Positions 1-6,698 of a stretch of 18,974 nucleotides of DNA are shown here, piece by piece (within the stretch, counting starts at the first letter, position 1; each line of letters opens with the position of its first letter). The stretch is from Spirochaetaceae bacterium. Lineage in GTDB: Bacteria; Spirochaetota; Spirochaetia; Treponematales; Breznakiellaceae. Below the pieces are notes generated by a model. The model saw only the letters and a list, made by a program, of their open reading frames with translations, was not told the DNA's origin and did no database searches. Made by a program: the position numbers and the translations under genes. Where the stretch lies: positions 1 through 18,974 of the forward strand of contig JAITGJ010000183.1 of the NCBI GenBank assembly GCA_031280705.1. Direction: 5' to 3'.

Positions 1-23
1 AATTCATTTTTTATGCCGTCCAT
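1..23 (-). CDS. 5' end of a gene running off the left edge
   Basis: Only seven complete codons are visible: an ATG at 23..21 followed by codons for M-D-G-I-K-N-E. The start is supported by a GAGGAAAA ribosome binding site at 26-33 and by a near-consensus promoter just upstream at 41-69. The coding sequence is too short to identify a product. The A+T-rich stretch 1-110 contrasts with the G+C-rich remainder of the window, as expected for a promoter region. Confidence 0.6.
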
Positions 24-40
24 TGTTTTCCTCTATTGAT

Positions 41-69
41 ATTTTATAGAATGTTATTACATTTGTCAA
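41..69 (-). promoter_or_regulatory. Sigma-70 type promoter for the left-edge gene
   Basis: On the minus strand a perfect -35 box TTGACA (64-69) is followed after exactly 17 nt by TAAAAT (41-46), five of six matches to the -10 consensus. The predicted transcript would start a few bases before the ribosome binding site of the partial gene. Confidence 0.65.
50..63. promoter_or_regulatory. Candidate operator palindrome between -35 and -10
   Basis: AATGT-TATT-ACATT is a perfect 5-bp inverted repeat with a 4-nt centre. It sits entirely in the spacer between the -35 and -10 boxes of the left-edge promoter, where a bound repressor would exclude RNA polymerase. Five-bp arms in A+T-rich DNA can occur by chance, so this rests mainly on position. 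Confidence 0.3.
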
Positions 70-133
70 TATTTATTTAAACAATTTTTAACCAAATTTA
101 GGCGCAATTGCATATAACGCTTCATAAGCGCCG

Positions 134-158
134 GCGTCTTTTGGCCTGCAAAAGACGC
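134..158. repeat. Perfect 10-bp inverted repeat in the 24-269 gap
   Basis: GCGTCTTTTG and CAAAAGACGC flank a 5-nt loop. Neither side has a T-run, so it is not a clear intrinsic terminator. It lies between the end of the protease gene (270) and the promoter of the left-edge gene, and could be a factor-dependent stop or a protein site. I see no gene elsewhere in 24-269. Confidence 0.4.
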
Positions 159-269
159 GCGGGACCCGGCGGTTTGTTGCGCTTTGCGCTTAAACCCACC
201 AGAAATCGTCTGAAAAGGTGGTTTTTTACGCCGCAAAACTGCCAAAAAAACCTGTAAGCGCGACAGATC

Positions 270-2156
270 CTAGAGCGTATCGGGGGAGTCCAGCGCGGCG
301 GGAAGCTGCATCGTTGTTTCGAGGTACCCCATGCGGCGTTTTTTTACATTGATGGAGAGGAGGGCGTAGCCTTCTTTTTCCAGTACCCGGAAGCCGCGGA
401 TCGTGATGGGATCTTCCGCCGAAAGGCCCATTTCATCGGCAATGGAACCGCGGATGACCCGCTGGATGTGCCAGGTTCGGGCAAACGCGCCGCCTGAAGC
501 CGTGGGGGAAAGAATAATGCCGAAAAGAGGCGCGGCGAGGCGTTCCCGGGTATCGGCCTTGACCGCCTCACTCAAGGGCAGAACGGGCCGGAGCGCGGTG
601 AGCACCACATACCGCCCGCCGTCCGCTGTTTCCAGGGAGACCAGTTCGCCGGGCCGCCCGGTGAGCAGGCTGTCTTGAAGCGCGGGAATCAGCGCGCCCT
701 GGGGTGCGGTAATTTCCCGGCCGTTGATTCGTGTAAGGAGCGCGCCTTCGGGAAGCTGCTGCTCGGCGGCGGGGGTAAAGGGGGCGACGTACACAATTTC
801 CGCCCCCTGTGCGGTTTCGGCCAGGGTAAGGCCGAGCCAGGGGCGCTCCGCCTTGCCGCCGTGGAGCATGGCGGGGAGGGCCGTGGCGAGGCGCTCCGCG
901 GGAACGGCAAAGTTAAGCCCCTGATACTGCGCGGCCCCGGCAAAGACGATGCCCACGAGCCGCCCTTCCATGTCCACCACCGGGCCGCCTGAATTGCCCT
1001 GATTGACCGCCGCGTCGATTTGTATAACGTCTCCCACCTGGAGGAAACGCCGCCCCGTCGCGGAGACAATCCCGCGTGTTACCGTCTTTTCCAGACCCCC
1101 GGGGGAGCCGATGGCGTTCACCGTTTCGCCCACGCGTGGGATAATCCGGTCAACTACGGAAAAAACATAATCCGGGCGGATTTCCGCGCGGATAAGCGCG
1201 AGGTCCATTGCCCGGTCCCAGCCGATGACCCGCGCGGGAACGCGCGCGCTGGAGGCGTCTCCCATGCGGATATACATACGGGAAAACCCTTCGTACTCAG
1301 GATCAACCTCACTTGCGATAACGTGATAATTGGTAACGAGAAGGCCGGAGGCGTCCACAAAGAAGGCCGATCCCAATATCCGGTCGGGGATGCCGCGCCC
1401 CCGCTCGATGCGGATGCCCCGGTCCACGACAACCGTGGCGACGCCCCGGATCATGTCGGCGGGGGTGTCTTGCCCGGTGGCATACTCCCGGAGGGAGGGG
1501 CTTGCCGTACCGCCCGCGGCAATCAGGGCTGTAAGGAAGAAGGCCGCGGTCCGGCGCTGGGACGCCTGCACCGCCCGGGCTAAAAAGAGGTGCGCGTCTT
1601 CCCGCGCGAGGGGCTTTTGCGCGTGGGAGCGGACCGCCGCGAGAAAGGCCGCGAGATCGTTTCCCCTGGCGAGTGCTTCTTTCGCCTCGGCAAGGAGCAA
1701 ATCCCCTTCCGCTCCGGCGTTCATTCCGAGCGCGGCAAGGGAGCGGGTATAGGACGCGGCGTCTTCCCAGCGCGCTTCGTCCGCCGCGCGGGAACGGGCG
1801 GCCTTGAGATTTTCTACGGCGCGCGCTTCAATGTCCGTAATCGCCGCGAGGAATTCCCCGTCCGGCGCGGGCGATGCGGGACCGTACAGGGCGCGGGCTA
1901 CGCCGGCAAGGTGTATTGCCCGCGCGGGGTCCGCTTCAGCAAAGCGTTCAATATCAGCCCGGCGTATGTCGGCGGCGGGGCGCACCGGCTCAAGGCGGCT
2001 TTGGGCGGAACCGGTTACGCACGCGGTGAGCGCGCACGCCAAAACCGCCGGCGGCAAAACCGCGAAGAGTCGAGCCGCCGGCGCGCGCCGGACAGTAAGA
2101 TGGCGAGCCGCTTCCGCAAGGGGCGGTTTCCGGTTATTCACGGTTTGTTTCCGCAT
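270..2156 (-). CDS. Trypsin-like (HtrA-type) serine protease lipoprotein
   Basis: The 628-residue product should act outside the cytoplasmic membrane. A basic N-terminus and hydrophobic stretch end in lipobox L-T-A-C (Cys46). An Ala-rich helical region (about 60-235) precedes a trypsin-like domain with all three catalytic residues: His278 (TNYHVI), Asp318 (MDLALI) and Ser389 (GNSGGP). Two PDZ-like segments follow, roughly 438-520 and 545-620; I infer them from patterns such as WLGL, EGALLTRINGREI and VIRGSIADEMGL. Family members cleave misfolded envelope proteins or process specific partners. The start at 2156 overlaps the upstream gene by 23 nt. Alternatives are ATG at 2171, or GTG at 2141 overlapping the upstream stop; the frame stays open further upstream but has no ribosome site there. 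It is the last gene of the rplY-tilS operon and has no obvious terminator. Its specific substrate is unknown. Confidence 0.85.
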   Translation of the reverse strand: MRKQTVNNRKPPLAEAARHLTVRRAPAARLFAVLPPAVLACALTACVTGSAQSRLEPVRPAADIRRADIERFAEADPARAIHLAGVARALYGPASPAPDGEFLAAITDIEARAVENLKAARSRAADEARWEDAASYTRSLAALGMNAGAEGDLLLAEAKEALARGNDLAAFLAAVRSHAQKPLAREDAHLFLARAVQASQRRTAAFFLTALIAAGGTASPSLREYATGQDTPADMIRGVATVVVDRGIRIERGRGIPDRILGSAFFVDASGLLVTNYHVIASEVDPEYEGFSRMYIRMGDASSARVPARVIGWDRAMDLALIRAEIRPDYVFSVVDRIIPRVGETVNAIGSPGGLEKTVTRGIVSATGRRFLQVGDVIQIDAAVNQGNSGGPVVDMEGRLVGIVFAGAAQYQGLNFAVPAERLATALPAMLHGGKAERPWLGLTLAETAQGAEIVYVAPFTPAAEQQLPEGALLTRINGREITAPQGALIPALQDSLLTGRPGELVSLETADGGRYVVLTALRPVLPLSEAVKADTRERLAAPLFGIILSPTASGGAFARTWHIQRVIRGSIADEMGLSAEDPITIRGFRVLEKEGYALLSINVKKRRMGYLETTMQLPAALDSPDTL

Positions 2157-3957
2157 ATTCTCTTGTTCCATCCCGGTTAAAGTCCCATGAACGGCGCACC
2201 GTTCCATCGGGGTAATATTCTTCGCCCGTTTCAAAAACGCCGTCCCCGTCCCAATCGCTTTCGCTTGATTCAAGGATCGCCTCCGTTTCAGGGAGCAACG
2301 GAGACTCCCGTCCGGCTTCCGCCGCGCTTTTCCGGCGAAAACGCCGCACGGTTTCCATACGCCCGTCAAGGTCGAGGTCGAGCCGCTGGAGGCGTTTCCG
2401 GCCGCTCTGGTATTCCGTTACCGAAGCGATACGGCCCCGCGCCATTTCCGCCCCAATGAGGGGAATGCCGCCGGACAGTTGAATACGCTCGACGCCTCCC
2501 GGAAATTCCCGGCTCTGCCGCTCCAGGGATTCGGCGGCCATGATGAGGGCCCGCCGGGAAAGGAGCCCCTGCCCGCGCCGCGCCGCGGGGTAAAGGACCG
2601 GCAGTACCGGCTCCGGTGATGACGGGAGCGGTTCGGCGCCGGCAACCACAACGGAAAATTCGAGCAGGGGGAGGGCGAAATCGAGCGGTTTGTATCGATA
2701 AACCGTCCCGCCAAGCCGGACTTCCCGAACCCAAGGGAAAACTTCCCAGAAAATTTCCGCGCGGCCATCGGCGCCGGTTTCATCGTCAACCGCGAATTCC
2801 GCCCGGGCGCTTACCGGCGTCCCCGTGGAAAACGAGATCTCCCAATCGGCCTCGCCATCCTGGTTCCGGTCCAGCGTGAAGGCGTGGATTTCGCCATTCC
2901 GGTACGTTGTCCACGCCTCCGCGTATTCATCCCGGTCCCCGTCTTCCGATATAACACCGGAAAAGCGTTCAAGGTTTCGCCGGAACCGTTCCCGGCCTTC
3001 TTCGTGCCGCAGCAAACCAAAAACCGCGCGGAATACGGCTATGTCAACCGCTTCTTCTCGGTTCGCAAAAAGTTCCGTTACGGCGGCTTCTTCGCCGATG
3101 AGGCCGAAATTGAGGGCCACAGGGATGGCGCCTGGCTGTTTGCCGCCGCCCGCCCGGTACGCGGTGAGGTAACGGCGCGCGGTTTCGGTATCCCGGATAA
3201 AGGACGCGCCACGCCAGGCGAGATCGGCGTCCCGGTCAACGAGGAAGGGGAGATGGGAAAGGGCGGTCAGCATCAGATCCGTATCCTTTGTATCAACCGG
3301 GTTTCCGGAGGCATAGCTGAAAAAGACACGGACCACTTCCGGATTCCGGGGATATTTTGCAAGCGCGTCCCCCGCTTCCCGGCGGAACGCGGCAAGGTCC
3401 CCTTTCCCCAGAAGCGCCTTGAGGCGAAGAACCGCTCCGGCCTCCGCAACGCTTTGGCCGCCGCCGTACGCTTCGCGCGTAGCCGCCGCGCCGTGTATAC
3501 GCGCAAGGCTTTCCAGCGCCCCGTCCCACCGGCGCAGACGGATCAAAATTTCCGCCTCAATAAGGCGGGCGTCTTCCTCCCGGTAACGGTCCCAGCGCCG
3601 GGTTTCGATACCGCGCCGGGCCGCTTCAAGTACCGGCCGGGCGGGACGGCGGCAATCCAGACGGACACGCGCGAGCAAATAGGACAGATCCGATGAAACG
3701 GCGGCATAATCATTCGCCCGTTCGAGCGCGATTTCCGCCGCTTCCAGGCGGCCTTGAGCAAGCGCCGCCTCTACCCAGGAACGGTAGCGCGCTGCTATGG
3801 CCGTTTCGCCATCACCAATACTGGTATCACCATTATTGGTGATACCAGTACTGACGGCGCCAGGCGGCGGGAAGTCCGGGCTCTGGGCGGCGGCGGGAAA
3901 CCGCGCGGCGGCAAACAGTAACGCCGCGCAGAGCGCCGTGGCGGAGAGGCGTCTCAT
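2134..3957 (-). CDS. Secreted protein with helical repeats and Asp-rich calcium-loop motifs
   Basis: This 607-residue protein has a clear signal peptide (MRRLSATALC onwards, likely cleavage after A-A-A-Q near residue 25). Residues 55-330 are Ala/Arg-rich helices resembling degenerate TPRs. The C-terminal half carries five Asp-rich loops resembling EF-hand or dockerin calcium sites: EDGDRDEY (338-345), DRNQDGEADWE (363-373), DLDLDGRME (527-535), DWDGDGVFE (568-576) and DFNRDGTRE (592-600). Each leads into a beta-like segment, as in proteins that alternate such loops with short strands. The ATG at 3957 overlaps the tilS stop as ATGA, which indicates translational coupling; the in-frame extension upstream lies inside tilS and is rejected. 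Tandem repeat locus A interrupts residues 35-49, straight after the signal peptide. Calcium binding is inferred. It is probably an envelope protein working with the downstream protease, whose start it overlaps. I cannot name a characterised homologue. Confidence 0.8.
   Translation of the reverse strand: MRRLSATALCAALLFAAARFPAAAQSPDFPPPGAVSTGITNNGDTSIGDGETAIAARYRSWVEAALAQGRLEAAEIALERANDYAAVSSDLSYLLARVRLDCRRPARPVLEAARRGIETRRWDRYREEDARLIEAEILIRLRRWDGALESLARIHGAAATREAYGGGQSVAEAGAVLRLKALLGKGDLAAFRREAGDALAKYPRNPEVVRVFFSYASGNPVDTKDTDLMLTALSHLPFLVDRDADLAWRGASFIRDTETARRYLTAYRAGGGKQPGAIPVALNFGLIGEEAAVTELFANREEAVDIAVFRAVFGLLRHEEGRERFRRNLERFSGVISEDGDRDEYAEAWTTYRNGEIHAFTLDRNQDGEADWEISFSTGTPVSARAEFAVDDETGADGRAEIFWEVFPWVREVRLGGTVYRYKPLDFALPLLEFSVVVAGAEPLPSSPEPVLPVLYPAARRGQGLLSRRALIMAAESLERQSREFPGGVERIQLSGGIPLIGAEMARGRIASVTEYQSGRKRLQRLDLDLDGRMETVRRFRRKSAAEAGRESPLLPETEAILESSESDWDGDGVFETGEEYYPDGTVRRSWDFNRDGTREYAETNRE
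3811..3855 (-). repeat. 15-nt tandem hairpin repeat, locus A (three units)
   Basis: On the coding strand there are three 15-nt units, ACCAATAATGGT-GAT, ACCAGTATTGGT-GAT and a degenerate first unit GTCAGTACTGGT-ATC. They encode S-T-G-I-T-N-N-G-D-T-S-I-G-D. Neighbouring units together form a perfect 14-bp palindrome (TACTGGTATCACCA, 4-nt loop, reverse complement) at 3819-3832 and 3837-3850. Compared with the other loci, the outer stem pair is A-T instead of G-C on both sides. Confidence 0.8.
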
Positions 3958-5426
3958 GGGCGCTTTTTCCCGTGCGTTGTTTTTTTCATGCCGTTCTCCG
4001 CCGTTTTCACCCGGACGGAATAATGTCCCGTCCCCGCGCGATGGAAAAATAGATTTACTTCTCCGTTCTTTACACCGAAAAGGAGCGCAAGCCCGTTCCG
4101 GTCCCAAATCCCGGTAAGGCCGCCGTCCGGTTTGACCGCGGCGCCGTTGCGCAAAAGGCGCGGCAGGGAAACCTCGCCGGGAAAGGGAGGGCGCACGGCT
4201 ATCGGCAGTTCCACCTGCCCCATCGCCATTATTGGCGCCGCCATTATTGGCGCCGCCAGCAATGGCGATATTTCCGTTTCGCGTACCATGATGGCCGTCC
4301 TGTTAAGCGTATAAAGCCCCGGCGCTTTGATCAACCGGCAAAATCCCCGTTCGCCCCGCGGGGCAAGCGGCGGCACAAGATTAATCCGGTTTTCCCGAAT
4401 TTCCCCCCGGAACGGCCCCATGTCCAGCGCCGCTACGGTTCCCTGGGCAAAATGCCGGATGGTTTGGCGGCGTATCGTCCCTGGATGGCGGCGGGAAGCG
4501 GGGCCGCTTTGCTTCCGGCCAATCATATTCCCGCCATGGAAAAGGGCCTCTTCCCGAAGCGGCGCGGGGGCGGCCAAAAAAAGGGCGAGGTCAAGTGAAA
4601 ACCCCCGGGAGGAATGGGCGACGCCATTATTGGCGATGCCAGTATTGGCGACGCCATACTCCCACGGGAGGCGGCGCGCCGCTTCGGCGGCAAGAAAATC
4701 CGCCGTATTGCGCTGTGTCTCCGCGAGCGCCTGTACGCCGCTCCGCCAGGCGGGAAAACGCGCGTCAAGCAAGGGAACAAGTACCGTCCGCACCCGGTTA
4801 CGGAAAAAGGCGGGATCGCTGTTGGTGGAGTCTTCACGCCAGGAAATCCCCCGCGCGGTAAGCCACTTCCGTATTTCCGCACGGCCCGCGCCGATAAGGG
4901 GACGGAGAATCTTATTCCTGGCGGCGGGGATACCGGCAAGTCCCCGGGGTCCCGCCCCCCGGAGAAAACCCATCAGGATATTTTCAAGAACATCATCCCG
5001 GTTATGGGCCACAAGGACGCGGACCGCGCCCACCTTCCCGTATTCCCGGTTCCAGGCGCGGCGGCGGAAGCGGCGGGCGGCGGCTTCAATGCCCGAACCC
5101 CATTCACGCGCGGCGCGGATAATCCGGCCCGTTTTTACCCGGCAAATTTTCCAGGGGAGACCGAGGGAGACGGCCAAATTTTTTACCGCTTCCGCGTCTC
5201 CCGCCCGTTCGGCCCCGGGCCGCAGTCCATGGTCCACATGAAAGCAGTACAGCCGCTGTCCCCGCTCCCGGACGGGGAGGGCCGCCGCGGCGAGCAGGGC
5301 GGTGGAATCCGCGCCGCCTGAAACGGCGGCGATAAAACGGCTCCCCCGGGGAAAATCCGCCAGCGCCGAAGCGACACGTTCCTCAAGACCGGGAATCTCA
5401 GCTTTTCGCTTCGGCCTTTTTTGCAT
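3954..5426 (-). CDS. tilS: tRNA(Ile)-lysidine synthase
   Basis: TilS modifies C34 of the CAU-anticodon tRNA-Ile to lysidine with ATP, switching it to read AUA. The N-type ATP pyrophosphatase P-loop SGGADST is at residues 36-42. Other family landmarks are FHVDHGLRPG (62-71), AHNRDDVLEN (140-149) with FLRGAGPRGL after it, REDSTN (197-202) and FRNRVRTVLVPLL (208-220). The 490 residues exceed the roughly 430 of E. coli TilS, partly because of two repeat insertions (residues about 257-270 and 388-402). The chosen ATG at 5426 lies within the last codons of rplY (29-nt overlap) and has GGAAGGAG immediately upstream; an in-frame extension to 5546 lies inside rplY and is rejected. The stop overlaps the next start as ATGA. 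The C-terminal domain is poorly conserved and was not checked residue by residue. It is an essential housekeeping enzyme in most bacteria. Confidence 0.92.
   Translation of the reverse strand: MQKRPKRKAEIPGLEERVASALADFPRGSRFIAAVSGGADSTALLAAAALPVRERGQRLYCFHVDHGLRPGAERAGDAEAVKNLAVSLGLPWKICRVKTGRIIRAAREWGSGIEAAARRFRRRAWNREYGKVGAVRVLVAHNRDDVLENILMGFLRGAGPRGLAGIPAARNKILRPLIGAGRAEIRKWLTARGISWREDSTNSDPAFFRNRVRTVLVPLLDARFPAWRSGVQALAETQRNTADFLAAEAARRLPWEYGVANTGIANNGVAHSSRGFSLDLALFLAAPAPLREEALFHGGNMIGRKQSGPASRRHPGTIRRQTIRHFAQGTVAALDMGPFRGEIRENRINLVPPLAPRGERGFCRLIKAPGLYTLNRTAIMVRETEISPLLAAPIMAAPIMAMGQVELPIAVRPPFPGEVSLPRLLRNGAAVKPDGGLTGIWDRNGLALLFGVKNGEVNLFFHRAGTGHYSVRVKTAENGMKKTTHGKKRP
4225..4269 (-). 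repeat. 15-nt tandem hairpin repeat, locus B (three units, alternative codon phase)
   Basis: Plus-strand units are GCCATTATTGGC-GCC, GCCATTATTGGC-GCC and GCCAGCAATGGC-GAT. Two are identical. In tilS the reverse complement is read as A-P-I-M-A-A-P-I-M-A, one codon phase away from the A-N-N-G-x reading at loci A, C and E. It falls in the C-terminal part of TilS (about residues 388-402). Confidence 0.8.
4623..4652 (-). repeat. 15-nt tandem hairpin repeat, locus C (two units)
   Basis: Plus-strand units are GCCATTATTGGC-GAT and GCCAGTATTGGC-GAC, followed by a GCC that may be the remnant of a third. In tilS they are read as V-A-N-T-G-I-A-N-N-G-V-A (about residues 259-270). The site lies after the catalytic domain, in the helical linker region before the C-terminal domain. 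Confidence 0.8.
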
Positions 5427-6024
5427 CCGCTCCTTCCGCGGCGGGAGTTTCTTCCGTGGCGGCGGCTTCTTCGGCACGGGCAAACTTAACCAGCGCGATA
5501 ACCTGATCGCCGCCGGATATGAGGCGCACCCCTTCGCCCAGGGCAAGGTCCCGGACGTGGATGGACTGGTTCACGTCCAGCGTGGACACGTCTACATGAA
5601 TCCGCTCGGGAAGATCTTTGGGGAGACATTCAACTTCGATATCGTGCAGGGGGGATTCAAAAATACCGCCGTTCCGTACGCCGACGGGGTTTCCGGTAAC
5701 GTGCAGCGGTACCCGCGCCCGGAGGATTTGGGCCGAATCAACCTCGTAAAAATCGACGTGCAGGATACCGCCGCTTACAATGTTACGCTGGGTATCTTTA
5801 ACAAACGCGTCGTGATTTTTGCCGTCGATATGAATTTTTACGATGGTACTTTCCGAAATGCCTTTAAGCCCGCCGGCCAGTTCCGCCGCGTCAAGGTCGA
5901 TGGCCACCGGCTGGCCTGAACGGCCGTACATAACCGCAGGTATGCGGCCCTGCCGCCTCAGTCCCCGGGCTATGGCGGAACCCCTTCCGGTCCGCGTTTT
6001 CGCCTCGAAAACAACTTCACTCAT
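5398..6024 (-). CDS. rplY: Large ribosomal subunit protein bL25, CTC type
   Basis: bL25 binds 5S rRNA on the large subunit. The 208-residue length fits the long two-domain CTC/TL5 form rather than the roughly 95-residue E. coli form. The N-terminal 5S-binding domain shows AKTRTGRGSAIARGLRRQG followed by IPAVMYGRSG (residues 8-37), and the beta-rich CTC domain shows LHVDFYEVD, IEVECLPKDLPE and ISGGDQVIALV. The Ala/Glu/Lys-rich tail (AAEGADAKKAEAKS) is low complexity, and its codons also carry the tilS start and ribosome site. The start has AAGGAG seven bases upstream. The gene lies directly downstream of tRNA-Gln and could be co-transcribed with it through the hairpin at 6061-6080. Confidence 0.93.
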   Translation of the reverse strand: MSEVVFEAKTRTGRGSAIARGLRRQGRIPAVMYGRSGQPVAIDLDAAELAGGLKGISESTIVKIHIDGKNHDAFVKDTQRNIVSGGILHVDFYEVDSAQILRARVPLHVTGNPVGVRNGGIFESPLHDIEVECLPKDLPERIHVDVSTLDVNQSIHVRDLALGEGVRLISGGDQVIALVKFARAEEAAATEETPAAEGADAKKAEAKS

Positions 6025-6060
6025 CTTTCGCTCCTTGCGTTATCCGTTTTCTTGAAAGGA

Positions 6061-6080
6061 CGGCGGGAATGGACCCGCCG
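6061..6080 (-). terminator. G+C-rich hairpin between tRNA-Gln and rplY
   Basis: CGGCGGG and CCCGCCG form a perfect 7-bp stem around a 6-nt loop. On the minus strand it starts six bases past the tRNA 3' end and is followed by TCCTTTC, a poor U-tract. It may be a partial terminator or a structure that helps tRNA 3' processing. It is not convincing as a full stop. Confidence 0.35.
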
Positions 6081-6085
6081 CTGTA

Positions 6086-6157
6086 CTGGGACGACAGGGT
6101 TCGAACCTGTGCATGCCGGAGCCAAAACCCGGTGGCTTACCACTTGCCTACGTCCCA
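6086..6157 (-). tRNA. tRNA-Gln (anticodon UUG)
   Basis: All cloverleaf parts can be drawn. The acceptor stem is TGGGACG with CGTCCCA and discriminator G, the D-stem is GGC/GCC, and the anticodon stem is CCGGG/TCCGG around loop TTTTGGC, giving UUG. A 5-nt variable loop and T-stem ACAGG/CCTGT around TTCGAAC complete it, for 72 nt in total. The weak U1-A72 first pair is typical of bacterial tRNA-Gln. CCA is not encoded and must be added. Confidence 0.93.
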
Positions 6158-6315
6158 AAATCACGGGCGTCCGGACCGGTTTTGCAGCCAGACCGCCGTG
6201 AACAGTATGATGAAAAACGGAACGTTTGACCATCCCCCCTCTGCGTGCGGGGCGGCGTATACACGCGGGCGAATTTCTGCCCGGTTTTCCCCGGCGATTC
6301 CCGAAGGCCGTCCAG

Positions 6316-6358
6316 GTGAAACGGAGCACCGTGAAACGGTTCCCGCGCGGTTCCCGCG
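6316..6358. repeat. Short direct repeats in the spoVG-tRNA gap
   Basis: GTGAAACGG occurs twice 15 nt apart (6316-6324, 6331-6339), then CGGTTCCCGCG is tandemly duplicated (6337-6347, 6348-6358). These are the only structures seen in the 227-nt gap 6158-6384, and I recognise no gene there. They may be replication-slippage traces. Confidence 0.4.
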
Positions 6359-6384
6359 ATGCGTATAACGGCGCGGCAATGGTC

Positions 6385-6666
6385 CTATATTTCTACGGTT
6401 GGGTCATCTTCAACGTTTCCGGAATCATAGCGGTCGAGTATCTGTTTTTGCATTTCCGTACGGAAGTCAGGGTTGATGGGATGGGCCACATCCTTGTATT
6501 CCCCCGCCCGTGTCTTCCGGCTCGGCATTGCGATAAAGACACCGCTTTTGCCTTCGATGATTTTGACATTATGCACCACAAAGCAGTCGTCAAACGTAAT
6601 GGTTACGTAGGCTTTCAGCTTTCCTTCTCCGGTAACTTTGCGAACCCGAATATCGGTAATTTTCAT
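6385..6666 (-). CDS. spoVG: SpoVG family regulator
   Basis: The 93-residue product matches SpoVG along its length: MKITDIRVRKV at the start, then LKAYVTITFDDCFVVHNVKI, the signature GVFIAMPSRK (residues about 42-51) and DVAHPINPDFR. SpoVG proteins are small dimeric nucleic-acid-binding regulators, first named for Bacillus sporulation and widespread in non-sporulating bacteria including spirochaetes. The ATG at 6666 has AAAGGAG five bases upstream. A much longer in-frame extension to 7227 overlaps ispE and is rejected. A promoter is visible within the end of ispE. In this organism the targets are unknown and no sporulation role is implied. Confidence 0.95.
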   Translation of the reverse strand: MKITDIRVRKVTGEGKLKAYVTITFDDCFVVHNVKIIEGKSGVFIAMPSRKTRAGEYKDVAHPINPDFRTEMQKQILDRYDSGNVEDDPTVEI

Positions 6667-6698
6667 GAGTACTCCTTTCCCGGCGCCCCGATCTTGTA

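Noticed and set aside
4223..4269. Conserved pentapeptide-repeat protein domain
   Set aside because: The same DNA gives different pentapeptides in different phases and occurs as only two or three units, unlike true pentapeptide-repeat folds.
6161..6379. Small minus-strand frames between spoVG and tRNA-Gln
   Set aside because: No ribosome binding site, no family features, and one frame runs through the tRNA; the apparent hydrophobic stretch is short.
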